Source of the DNA: Xylona heveae TC161
Lineage: Eukaryota > Ascomycota > Xylonomycetes > Xylonales > Xylonaceae
Direction of reading: 5' to 3'
Length of the DNA: 64,000 bases
Assembly: GCF_001619985.1 (NCBI RefSeq)
Contig: NW_017264193.1
Span: 1,865,726-1,929,725, forward strand
A program made the translations under genes and the position numbers. Below the pieces are notes generated by a model. The model made no database searches. It was given only the letters and a program-made list of their open reading frames with translations, and was not told the origin of the DNA. Numbering within the stretch: the first letter of the stretch is position 1; each line of letters opens with the position of its first letter. Positions 22,650-33,245 of the stretch are shown in pieces.

Positions 22650-24094
22650 CTATAGGTTGAGCGCACAGAAGACGGCAAAGGCCAAGACGACAGAGAAGAG
22701 CGTCTGGCTGACGACAGTGCCGGCAGCAGCATTGGTAGGCATAGCAGTGCCGCTGCTGTTGGAAGAAGTGGAAGTGCCGTTGCCAGATCCAGATCCAGAT
22801 GTCGAAGTGGAGTTGGAGCCACCCGAAGAGGAAGACGAGGAAGAGGACGAAGAAGAAGAGGTGGAAGAAGAAGGCGAAGTGGAAGTGGAAGTCGAGTTAC
22901 CCGATCCAGAACCAGAGTTTGAGTTGGAGTTGCCGCCAGAAGAGGCAGAGTTGCCATTGTTGTTATTAGAGGTGCTCTTGGCGGTGTCCGCGGCGGTGCC
23001 GTTGAGGGGCTGGATGCTCTGCCACGAGCCCGAGGTGTCGGTGAACTTGTAGGCGTCCGCGGGGGTGTAGTTCTGGATCTTGACGCTCTTGACGTACATG
23101 GTGAAGGGGGCCTTGCTGTAGTCGGTCTCGCCGCCGGCCCACTCGATGGTGCCCTCCGGGTTGGACGGGTCGCCGCCGGCCCAGTTGCCGATACGCACGT
23201 TCATGGGCGTCTGGGGGAAGCGCGAGCCGCCCTTGGCGTCGGAGTAGGACAGGGTGCGCACGACGGTGCCGTCAATGGACCACTTGATGGCGTCGCTGGT
23301 CCAGTCGACGGTGTAGGTGTGCCAGTTGTCCTGCGGGTCGGACACGGGGTAGTAGATGGCCCGGTCGTAGGTCGTGGTGTCGCCCTTGCCGAAGTAGTTG
23401 GTTTCCGTCACGGTGTTGTTGCCGCCGAGGAATTCCTGCGACTCTTGTTAATTTGTATTTTCCTTTTATGGTTTCTTTGCGATTTTCAACGGCTTGGGCA
23501 ATGAAGGGATAAAATGGATATGGAGATGGAGCTAGAGTGAGGGCTTATAGGAATGTCACGTGAATGACTTTTGGAGGGAATATATGAAATGATTGAAAGA
23601 GGGTGAGGATGAGGATGAGGATGAGGATTGACATACCCAGTCAACTTCGTCGAGGTCGTCAGATTCCATGACAACACTGCTGATGATACCGGTGCCAGGA
23701 GCAGCCTTCATCTCAACTTCGACCGAGCCGAAGAGAATGTAAAAGTTGGACTTGATGGTCGGGGCCTCGCCCTTTTTGCCAATGGTGAATTCGGCGCCGT
23801 TGGAGCCATAGTTGATAGTTCCGGCAGTGGCAGTCCAGTCGTTGGACTCGGAGGTAAAGTCCGTGGTGATGCTGGCCTGGTTCAAAGCAGCATCATTGGG
23901 GCAGTCGGCTGTGAAGAAAAAGACGGGGACAGTTAGCATACTGGGACAGTATAGAACCCCCATTTCTTGGGGAGGTGTTCAAACATACTCTTCTCGGTCG
24001 GATTGCAATTGGTATAGGTCTGCGCCTGAACCAGCGGGCTAGAGACCGCCACCAGTCCAAGGACTGCCGCGGAAAGAGAGCGGAACGAAGGCAT
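22650..24094 (-). CDS. GPI-anchored GH16 Crh-type chitin-glucan transglycosylase
   Basis: Links chitin to beta-glucan in the cell wall. CDS joins 23989-24094, 23637-23908 and 22650-23435 (minus), 387 residues. The signal peptide covers about residues 1-24 (MPSFRSLSAAVLGLVAVSSP then LVQAQ). The second splice joins DEVDW to EFLGG and so rebuilds the GH16 active site ExDxxE (Glu123, Asp125, Glu127) across an intron. No CBM18 chitin-binding module is visible, so it is closer to Crh1/Crf1 than to Utr2/Crr1. A long Ser/Gly/Thr-rich tail (about residues 285-360) precedes a GPI-type hydrophobic end (TLFSVVLAFAVFCALNL). The 201-bp intron contains a GAGGAT microsatellite. Confidence 0.93.
23605..23628. 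repeat. (GAGGAT)4 microsatellite in a Crh intron
   Basis: Four perfect GAGGAT units lie close to the 5' splice site of the 201-bp second intron of the Crh gene (minus strand ATCCTC). Confidence 0.8.
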
Positions 24095-25806
24095 TTTTGT
24101 TCTTCTTGTTGCAAGCAAAAGTTGTTCCAGGGTGGTTAATGAAAAGGAGGTGGTCTGCTGAGGCAGTGCAACTGTAAAAAAAAGAATGATATAAAAAGGG
24201 ATATATGAGGAAGGATTGACAGGAAAAGTATAACAGTTATTGAGGGAGTCTCAAAAAAAGAGTGGACTGTCAAAATGACGGAATTGGTTAAGATAGATGA
24301 TAGCTTATGCTCAGATGGCCATGCAGAAAGACAGAAACTCAAAAAAGCAACAAGAGCTGCAAAATGATGATGACTAGATGCACAAACGCACGCACACACA
24401 CACAGGCAAAAAGAATGGAAGTGTCACAGATGAGGAAAAGTCAAGAGAAACATTGACGAAGCAGGTACGCGGCCTTTTGACGTCTGCAGACCCATGTTGA
24501 ACACCCCCCCGTGCCACTACTCTGTACCTCTCAGCGCAACTCTAGTCGCGCGGCCAAAGGGGGCACAGCGGTAGGGGGAGGGCGGTAGGGGGCAAGAGGC
24601 TGTGTTCGGGTGCCATCCCTAGTCCGGTCAGGGAGGAATGCTTAATTTGCTTGCTGCTCCTTTATTTCTGGAAACCTCATGATTCGGTACCAGTACGAAG
24701 AGACAGTAGTGGATACGGCGGCGTATCGTTTGGTCATCTGCGGGTCTCATGGGGTTAATAATGTTAGTCTGTTTGGTTTAGTCGTGATGGAGGGTTGACT
24801 TGCAGTGTGAACAAGTCGAGAAAGCGAGATGAGCAAGTGGAGAATCACCCTGCCGAGACCTCTGGTCTCCTCCGTCCCCCCTTCTCTAAGGTGCCATCGG
24901 ACGTTTTGTCCTTTGCCTTAAACATCGTTGTACGGCGAGTATACGGAGTATAGTGGATCTCAGTGCATCTCGCCGCCCCCCTGAATCAAAGGGAAGACCA
25001 CAACAGCAGGGATCCCTGAGGCTGCGCGCCACCTCTTGACATCGGGAAAATGGCAAAAAAGCTTGTCTGCCACATAAATTGTAAGCGCCTTCTCATCGCA
25101 TTTTGCAAAAGAAATGAGCCACGCCGCACATTCCCTCGCCGCGGTGATTTTTCTGCGTATCAGAGACAAGAACAACGTCGCGTCATAAAGCGCGCGCTCG
25201 TGGATGGCAATTACTTGTGCATTCCTCACAATGTGCATGTGGCGTCGTGGCGCTTCATGGCGCCCATGCCCGGAGACTCCATTCCCCTGGAATCATCTCG
25301 GCGGTGGCTTGCGCTTGTAACAATTTATCCGGCTTTAGCCAACATGAAACTCCAGCTCTGAGGCCTAAAACATGCACTTGAGACACTTGCAACTACTAAT
25401 CAACGGATACGAACATTTCTTATTTTACTCCAATTCTCAGTTCAACTAAAACAGTTGGCTCACCAGAACAACGACGAGGAACATGTTACCGTATTTCACT
25501 CCACCTTTTCCTTTTCGCCCTATCCTTTGTCGTCCTGGACTAGCGACAAATCCGGCGTATTACAACCACAGGCAAGTCAACGTTTACTTAACTTGAGGCT
25601 CATGGAGAATGAAATAATCCATTTGATATTTAGTCTCAAAGTACGCCTCGTATTGGAGAGACCGATGGACAAAAAAGTGACTTTTCCACCTGAGAACACA
25701 AACAAATCATGACATAACCATCTCTTCATGATGCATCGACTTCAATTCTCATCCTTGGTTCTATCTGACAATACCCCGCTTGACATTACAGGTTCGACTT
25801 CCAGAG
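24095..25806. other. Intergenic: Crh promoter side, no gene seen
   Basis: This 1.7 kb separates two minus-strand genes and should include the Crh promoter. It has GT/CA dinucleotide runs near 24390-24405 and G-rich stretches near 24556-24600. None of the short frames is convincing. Confidence 0.45.
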
Positions 25807-26442
25807 TCAATCCTTAATTTCCTGCTTATGGAAGACGCCTTTCACCAACTATTAGCCACATCACCGTTGCTCTGATTACTGATCCCCAACATACCTGGCA
25901 CTTCTGGCATCCAATTCTCGCGACTCTTGCAAAAGAATTCTCCCTTTGGAGGCAGCTCTTCCGGTCGGTCGAAAGTTCCATAGAAAATATAGATATTCTC
26001 CCCGGCGTGCTCCTGTTCAATCGTCAGTTCCAATGGCCCACACAAGAGAAAACCATTCTCAGTTCTGGTGTGATACTAACCCCATATTCAAGAATGCCGC
26101 TGCCACATGTCGGGCAAAATTCACGAAAGAGTTTCGTCCCAGACCCGTTGTCGCCCACGTGCTCTTTTGTCTGGCCTGCCGTAACCCTGAACGCTTTCTT
26201 GGGCACCTTTGTGGTTATGCCAAAGGCTGAACCAGTAAATTTCTAGCCAGCGCATATGATCAGCAACATCCCTGCACGTTATTTCAAAACATTCCTTCCC
26301 TTGTTCCAATATCAAATAAAATTCATATACTAAATACCTTGCAATTCCGACAATGACACAACGAAGTGCGCGCATCGTCCGGGGAAGGCAGATTCAGCTC
26401 GTACTGAATCTCCCTGCAGTAACAAGACCCAGTGTACACCAT
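25807..26442 (-). CDS. Gfa/CENP-V-like zinc-binding protein (Mss4-like fold)
   Basis: Small protein of the glutathione-dependent formaldehyde-activating (Gfa) / CENP-V family; the substrate in fungi is usually unknown. CDS joins 26338-26442, 26081-26242, 25895-26012 and 25807-25838 (minus), 138 residues. Four exons were needed to keep the family motifs in frame. Zinc-ligand motifs are visible in order: GSCYC (residues 5-9), CHCRNC (29-34) and FCPTCGSG (about 77-84). The end WMPEVPGVFHKQEIKD matches the usual C-terminus. Introns are 95, 68 and 56 bp. The ATG is 291 bp from the divergent DHODH-like gene. Confidence 0.85.
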
Positions 26443-26733
26443 CCTGAACGTGATCCGATATGAATTATTGAACAATGCGCGATTCACCACTGGACGATAA
26501 TATGACTATGTATTGAAAAATACTCAATAAAAATTGTTATCAATTTTTTATCCAATATTCGGAAGAATTCCTATCTTCCAATCAGCAGTGGGATTATCAA
26601 TAGATAGTCAAAGGGCGGGGACGGACGATAATGGAGTAAACATGGCGTAACATATATATCGCCCAAACCACGTCATAATCAAGTAACCGGCAAACTTACC
26701 TACGTTACCTACCTAGGTTTACCTAAAATCGTG
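26443..26733. promoter_or_regulatory. Short bidirectional promoter
   Basis: Only 291 bp separate the ATGs of the Gfa-like (-) and DHODH-like (+) genes. A cluster of TACCTAC/ACCTAGG units lies at 26697-26724, directly before the DHODH-like ATG. Confidence 0.5.
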
Positions 26734-27968
26734 ATGCCTCTATACTTTCAACCTCCATTGCTCAACTCTGCGACTCCCTGGGCGACAACCAAGGATGACC
26801 TCCAAAGACTCTACGACTGCGCGTACACTGGCGCCGTGACCGTGCGCACGAGCATGCTCCATGGCTTCCCTCACGATCCGAGTATCCACCAATACACCTT
26901 CTTCGACACCAACGCAGGCTGTGTGAAGCATTCCCCCAATGGTTCCAAGGACCTTGACACCGCGACAAACACGTCGAGCCTGAACACCCTTGGCTACAGT
27001 CCCATCAAGCTACACGAGTATCTCGACTACATCACAGAGATTGTCCACAGCGAAGGGCACGATAAGGAAGATACGGGCAATGCTGCTGCTGCTATCCACA
27101 AACAGCAGAAGAAGCCCTTTATCGTTTCTGTGACCGGCACGGCAGAGGAAGTGGGCAAATGTCTCGAACTAGTATCTACTTGCGCGCAGGAGAGGCGCCT
27201 ACACTTCCTCGTGGAGATTAACCTCTCGTGCCCAAACATTTTTGGAAAGCCGCCGCCTGGTACGCACTTTTATATCCTTCCTGCCTTAATTGTCTCTACA
27301 AATTTACCCATTTATTGCCCACAACTTGTTCCCCGACTTCTTCCGCCGCCCCGCCTACAAGCACCGCAATCACTTTTCCCGTTGCGATATGACTCCGACT
27401 CATGCTCACGAGAAAAGCAGCATACGAAGGCAGTTCGCTAGCCAGCTACCTCGCGGTCATTCAGCAGACAATCGCATCCCTCGAGTCGAAGCAGTGCCCA
27501 CCAGTTCTCATCGGCATCAAGGTCCCGCCATATACATACCAAGGCCAATTCGACATTCTGATCAACACACTACTTGACTCCGCCAACGCGTCGTCTAGCG
27601 GCTGTCCCGTGTCGTTTATTACATCGACCAACACACTTGGCAGCTCTCTCGTGCTTGATCTGCCTGTTGCCAATACGGATGATAAGCCCCCGTTGCCGGC
27701 GTTGCCTTCTGCGGCTGGCACGGGGATTGGTGGAATGGCAGGCACGGCGCTGCATCCGCTAGCCCTGGGAAATGTGCGCACTATTCGATCCATGCTCGAT
27801 CAGCACCCTTCGTTGTCAGGTATAGAGATTATAGGCGTCGGTGGAGTCTCTGATGCGGCGGGCTTCAAGCGCATGAAGAGCGTAGGGGCCAGTGTCGTGG
27901 CTGTGGGAACAGCGCTCGGCAGGTTCGGCGTGCAGGTGTATCAGAACATTGTGGAAGGACTTGCGTAA
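26734..27968 (+). CDS. Class 1 dihydroorotate dehydrogenase-like FMN enzyme
   Basis: FMN-dependent TIM-barrel enzyme related to cytosolic class 1A dihydroorotate dehydrogenases (yeast Ura1, Lactococcus DHODA). CDS joins 26734-27259 and 27421-27968, 357 residues. Class 1 identity rests on NLSCPN near residue 168, where Cys is the catalytic base (class 2 has Ser), on TSTNTLG, and on the FMN phosphate loops TGIGGMAG and GVGGVSDAAG. No mitochondrial presequence or membrane anchor is seen. Two substrate-site motifs are unusual: the lysine of the usual KS(S/A)T motif appears as Arg in TVRTSM, and the usual NSMGLPN appears as NTLGYSP. It may therefore not be a standard DHODH. Filamentous fungi generally make pyrimidines with a mitochondrial class 2 enzyme, so this is likely a second, specialised copy. 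Confidence 0.85.
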
Positions 27969-28434
27969 AAGCATGGTAATGATATACTCCATAAGGTACG
28001 CACTGGATGCCTCTAGTGAGATAAGCTTCTCTGCACATATATTTCCACTCGCATTTATGCATATTAAGCGGTACCACCCACACTGTAAATAGACTACTTT
28101 CACATTTAGCAACACAGATTCACAATCAAATTCTTCGACTTAAAGTATATAAAACGAAGAGTATTCATTAAACGTTCAGAAGTAACAAGACCACCGAACC
28201 TAGGTAAAACAGTGTACTCATGGGGGAATCTAAATCCAGGAAACCTCGCTCAAACAGGACAAAACAAGGCAAAAATAACAGACAAACCAGACAAATAGAC
28301 AGACAGACCATGGCCTCTTCACCAAACGCCGCAAGTGCCAACATTTAATAATCTTCAATCTGCTCACTCACAAACGAACCAACGCATTCGACATCATTAA
28401 AAGACCCAACCTCTTCCAATGCGCTTTAAACAAA
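27969..28434. other. Convergent intergenic region
   Basis: This 466 bp, A/T-rich, holds the 3' ends of the DHODH-like (+) and 14-3-3-like (-) genes. No gene seen. Confidence 0.5.
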
Positions 28435-29403
28435 TCACACCTGACTGGCCCCTAGCTCTCTTATACTCGGCTTACTCCGCCTTAGGGTCGGGACACTTGG
28501 TGGCGAGACTCTCGTCGAGCCACTCAGGTTCTCCGCGCGAGGAGTGCGGGTACTGGCTCTGGCCGTGGTGGTCGTGGTTGTGGCTGTGGATGCACTTGCG
28601 CTTCGACTTCGACTTCTGGACGAGTTGCTGGGAAGTCCTCGTTTCATCATGACGCCCAGCCCACGGACCATTTCAGCGGCATCCTCAAACGTTTCGTCGT
28701 CCATATCCTCCGGGGCATTATATACGTCTGCAATAGCATGCTTCGCGACGCGGCGTGAGGCGTTGGCGTCCTTGGCACAGTCGTATAGAAACGCAGCTTG
28801 TTCGAGAGCAATGCTTAGTCGGAGTGGATGCGAACCTGCGAGTAAGGCGTGTGCGAGTGCAGCGGCTTCGCGAAAGCAGATCTGCGCCATGGGGAGGTAA
28901 TTGTTTGCAGGGACGAGAAAGGACGCTGTGGGGTTTGGCAAAGAGATTGGCGTGTTTCCTAGTCCAGGAGGAGGTTGGTTGCCGCCTACAGGCCCACCCT
29001 CGGTTGTCGTGGATGGCGATGACGATGAGAGCCCTGTCGGGACAGAAGTCTGGTTGATTGGCGGGTGGTTGTGGAAGAGGACAAAGATATGGTAGAAGCT
29101 GCCGCGCATTTTGTAGGCGAGGACGCGAAGCTCAATGTAGTCTTGGACGAGAGGAAGAACGTAGGTCTCCAGCATCACCAGGCCTTCTCGGGAAAGCCAT
29201 ATAATGTGATGGTAAAGCTGGAGAGATTTGGTGTCCCGCGTAGTGTCGAGTTTTCGGAGACGCCGTGCTCGTAGAAGCTTCTTGGACAGAAGCACCGAGA
29301 GTCCGAGCAGTTTGAACAGGACGGAGGAAAGGAACGGGTTCTCGGGTTCGACGGCTTTGGCATATTTTCCAAGAAACTTTTGGTCGACTTCCGAGGAGGC
29401 CAT
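28435..29403 (-). CDS. Divergent 14-3-3-like protein with Arg/Ser tail
   Basis: Single-exon gene, 322 residues, start at MASSEVDQKFLG. The amino half (residues 1-115) is helical with a conserved KSLQLYHHIIWLSREGL block. A Pro/Ser/Gly linker (about 115-160) interrupts it. The C-terminal helices (LRLSIALEQAAFLYDCAKDA, then AKHAIADVY and the acidic EDMDDETFEDAAEMVRGL) resemble the last helices of 14-3-3 proteins. It matches a group of fungal proteins annotated as 14-3-3 family members that are far from the canonical paralogues. The canonical phosphopeptide pocket (Lys/Arg/Arg-Tyr) is not obvious, so phosphoserine binding is uncertain. The tail after residue 265 has SRSRSRSAS and Thr runs. Confidence 0.75.
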   Translation of the reverse strand: MASSEVDQKFLGKYAKAVEPENPFLSSVLFKLLGLSVLLSKKLLRARRLRKLDTTRDTKSLQLYHHIIWLSREGLVMLETYVLPLVQDYIELRVLAYKMRGSFYHIFVLFHNHPPINQTSVPTGLSSSSPSTTTEGGPVGGNQPPPGLGNTPISLPNPTASFLVPANNYLPMAQICFREAAALAHALLAGSHPLRLSIALEQAAFLYDCAKDANASRRVAKHAIADVYNAPEDMDDETFEDAAEMVRGLGVMMKRGLPSNSSRSRSRSASASTATTTTTTARASTRTPRAENLSGSTRVSPPSVPTLRRSKPSIRELGASQV

Positions 29404-32400
29404 GGTGGTTCGCCCACAGGATTTGGCTGAACTTGCCAAAAGGCAGGGAAGACGATGGCTTATATAGCTGGCGAAGATACTGATTGATTGCTGTAATGAG
29501 CCAGTGAAGGCCACGCGGACAATAGCGGTATTCCTATTGTTGAAATCGTTTATTCCAAGTGGTATTTTGCTGAAAATTGTGAATTTCGACCTCAAGCCCC
29601 ACTATAGCGGTCGCCAAGCCAATTAATGGATCCTGTTGGAGAGTACCAGAAATTGATCTTGCAAATTAAGATTGGTCTGCGCCGCCCCAGCGAATTCGCT
29701 ATTTTCAGGACCTTTTCCTTGGCTGGTCAACTACTCCGTACGCTGACAAGGTTTGATACTTGAGCGTTTCGTCCGTTTGTCAGAGCGTTGAAACAGGAAG
29801 ATATTCTGGACCGAAGCCGACTAGAGGAGTGTGGATGGCGAGAAGAAATGCAGAAAACCCTAATGTACTCCCTCCAAAAAGACGCAGGATGCCACCGGGA
29901 AAACTTGGAAGAATCTAGATGAGAATGGAAAGAAAAGGCCGCTTGTTCAAGGCAAGATACCAATGATTGCTGCTATGCGTGGGTCGAAGATGCTGTACCG
30001 AAAGAACTGAGGATATAATACAGGGCTGGATTAAAGTTATTAGAACACTTGACAAGAATCAACTCCAACTGGATCAATGGTGATGCTACCTGTCGCAATC
30101 ATCAACTGTTAAATGTTAACAAATCTGACAAGCTCTTGGAACATCCACAGCAGGTAATTTCAGGCAGGAATCCAAAGCGTATGCCGTGCCCTATTCGCCC
30201 ACTGCCGGCGAACGGATGACGACTGGTATGGCCAATCAGCCCTATAATACAGGGAGATCGCCGACAAACGGAATGGACCCGATCAAGCAAGAGAAATGAA
30301 ATGGCGTTGCAATGGCGATATCCGACAGCGCATATCGTTCTTTAGCAGAGCGCCAACGACACGGTCACAGACCAAGATAGATTCACGATCTGCCACCAGC
30401 TCGTCTTGTGATCCAGACTGCGATAAGTGGAAGCTTGGGCGCAGTTATCGAAGGCTAAGTGGATTCGGAATGGAAGACGTCAGTCAGCCACAGAAGGATC
30501 TCTGCCCTGAGCTGGCGCAACGTGACTGCCTATGGGTATCGGATATCAAAAATTTTTTTTGTCCAGAATGAAAGAGCTACAACACCATTGAGTCGGCAAA
30601 GCGGGCAATTGGAAAAGGAAAACAAACGAAGAAGAGAGTTGTTGAATTGAAACCAGCGGCATCGGACAAAATTCACTTAGGCAATTCCGAGAACGACAGA
30701 TGAGGACCGACAGGAAAATGCATCATTTTGCTTTGGAGTGGAGCTATTTGCGCGCCTACTGCGAGCCTTGCTGGCATGGCATAGACGAAGGGCCTGGGTT
30801 CAGGTCGCTGCCGAGTTGGTCCTGCATTGAAGCGTGCAGGTGCATCATACGTGTCACTCCGACACGCACCGTCCACGAACACGCCCGACCATGTCCTGCA
30901 GGTTGATCCATTGATCGCTTCAAGCCACGATCCTGATCAACGGAGATGCCTCGTTGGCGATGGTCACAGCGTAAACGATGACGCTGATTACTTGATGACG
31001 ATGGAAGTTGGGTATCGACTTCCGCTTCTTCAATGCTGCTCAGGGCCCAGCATTGAGCTGTTGTGCCATAACCCCCACCCAAAACCTCGTGGTTGCGGCA
31101 CAGGGACTTGATCGGTACCAAAGAGTGGAGAGGTCTAGCGTACCCAGCGGCACCAAACAACGCCGTTCCACAGTTGACAGGGTACGAATCAATACTTGCT
31201 GCCCTGGTCTATCCTCGGTATGGATAAGGCTTCATGTTCAATTTCCAGGTTCGTTGACAGGCCCCATAGGTTCCCAGGGATGGACGAGTCAGCTCTTGGA
31301 GACGGCTTCGTTGTTGTGTGCCTGAATTCCATTTAGAGAATGTTTCTGCTGAATTCTCCGCTTCAACGCCTTCACCATTCTGACAGGATCTGGCAACGGT
31401 GTACTCCTAGCGCTGCTAGCAGTTCCCTGACGACTCCATGTCAAAAGAATTGACGAAGACCAGAAGAGGAAGTAGAGCGTCCAGCCATTTGGCCTATAGA
31501 TTTTGGCGAAAAGGGCGGTGAGCTCCGCGCTTCACTGCATCGGGTTGCTCTTGCCGCGAACCCGCCTATGTCTCTCCTGCGCCTTGTTCTCTCATGAAAC
31601 CAACAAAAATTTCACGAGCTTATAGCTACCACCCTGCAATAAATCAAAGTTGGTGGGTTTCTGGCTTCTGCTGTAATGGAACCTCTCCATCCGTCGGCAG
31701 GTCACGGGATTTTCCAGACGTACGATGCCGAAACCAAAATGATATGCTGCAGAGTCAATCCTGAATATTATTAACAATACCTCATAACTTCCGTCGGCTG
31801 CGAGCATAATTGGAAATTTTCGAGGCAAGAAGTAGACCCTTCGGCATTTCTTTTCCGATTGCCTTATTCCTTGTGAAACCCTGTTGGCTGCATCGGTGCT
31901 CGATCTTCTGCCTTAGAGTCAAGGTCAATCGAGAGGAATTTCTGATATGCATTTGATGATTGGCATCGCGCTCGTTTTTTTTGCAGTGAGAAAAAGCTCA
32001 ACGTCTTGTATTATCGACCTGTCCGCATTTTTCCGATGCAGAGAGTAATCAGCAATCTCTTCCTCGCGACTGCCTCCGAATAGCATGAATGCAGGTAATC
32101 TGCGGTCACACCTCTTTTTCGAGAGCTGTGACACCTTCTTGCCGTGGAAGGTGTGGATTCTTCTGCGTTAATTGGTAGTAAGCTCAGCCTTCTTGAACAC
32201 AGCAAACAAAGTAAGGCACAGCAATCATACGGCCAATGATCGGATCTAAACGCATCTTTTTGGTCTTACCATCCACAGGTCGGTGACGCAAGAGAGAGAG
32301 CATGCCACAATGGTATATCAAGAATGCTTATTCTCCTCGAAAACGATGGCACTGACAACATTAGTCGCGCTTCAAAAGCTTGTCCAATAAGCCTATTACA

Positions 32401-32552
32401 GCTTTGAACTTGATCGACGGGAGCGATCGAGCGTGACTGCAACTTGTCTCTCCTTTGGCCGAACTTCGACTAAGACTCTCTCGCGTTAATACAAACATGT
32501 CAGTCATAATTCTATAATCCCTTTCACATCATTCTTGCTTACATGAAATGAA
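29404..32552. other. Gene-poor 3.1 kb region
   Basis: All reading frames here are short, overlapping and without motifs on both strands. No terminal repeats, transposase-like frame or tRNA was found. Base composition is not strikingly A/T-skewed, so heavy RIP is not evident by eye. It probably includes the upstream region of the 14-3-3-like gene and possibly untranslated or decayed sequence. Confidence 0.4.
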
Positions 32553-32798
32553 ATGGAAGTAGACTGCTTCCTCAAATTCGACTGTATGTGTCGCTACTAC
32601 CGGCATAGCCACCAATGTGGGCACGTAATTTACGTATTTGCGGCCTTTTGCAACCCCGCTGCTCTGATCCAGAGACCTTGTTCTCAAAAATTTGTGTGGC
32701 AAAGCATAGCACTGGATAAGTTATGCGTCGCCTGCAACGCCAAATCCAATCCAGAGAAAACAGAGACGCGGAACGAAAGAGTTAAAAGGGTCTTTTGA
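32553..32798 (+). CDS. Small Cys-rich, probably zinc-binding protein
   Basis: Single open frame of 81 residues; a second in-frame ATG at 32586 would give 70 residues beginning MCRYYRHSHQCGH, which I think is the more likely start. The spacing of Cys and His (C-R-YY-RHSHQCGH, then FC, PC, and CVAC) follows a pattern I remember from short uncharacterised fungal proteins that begin with a CxYYxHSYxCGH block and end with CxxC. It has no signal peptide. The function is unknown; metal binding is an inference from the CGH and CxxC motifs. It stands alone in a gene-poor region. Confidence 0.5.
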   Translation: MEVDCFLKFDCMCRYYRHSHQCGHVIYVFAAFCNPAALIQRPCSQKFVWQSIALDKLCVACNAKSNPEKTETRNERVKRVF

Positions 32799-33245
32799 GG
32801 CGGTTGCTCGATAGACTCAAAAGAACAAGTTGTGGCCTTGTATGCGCATTCCGCAGTGACGGGAAATCGATGTCATCTAATATCGATTCGCCAATACTCA
32901 CAGGCTGTCTAAGCCGACATATCTTAACACAATTTTTGTGCCAATCTATCACATCCTGAGATGAGTGATTTTGTAACACAATACTCAAAGATTGGGCTCT
33001 CCATCTTTCCTCCTACTGATTTTTGCCTATCTATTGCTTTTTTGGACTAGGTTGTTATGATTTTTACTTCTATCCTTTTCTTTTCTTTTTTCTGCGCACT
33101 CTATCAAGGAGGAAAAAGCAAGAACAGCTCGACAGAATTATCAGAATTAGTCCCAGAAAATCTCGTTCTGGTGCTTGTTGAGATACTTCTCTGCTTGGTC
33201 ATCCGTTTTGTTGCTTTGCAGAACATAACGGAAACATTTGAATGT
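32799..33245. other. Convergent intergenic region
   Basis: This 447 bp separates the small Cys-rich frame (+) from the Myb-like gene (-). No gene supported. Confidence 0.45.

Noticed and set aside
22513-23052. Glu/Pro-rich plus-strand frame of 179 codons
   Set aside because: It is the antisense of the Ser-rich tail of the Crh gene.
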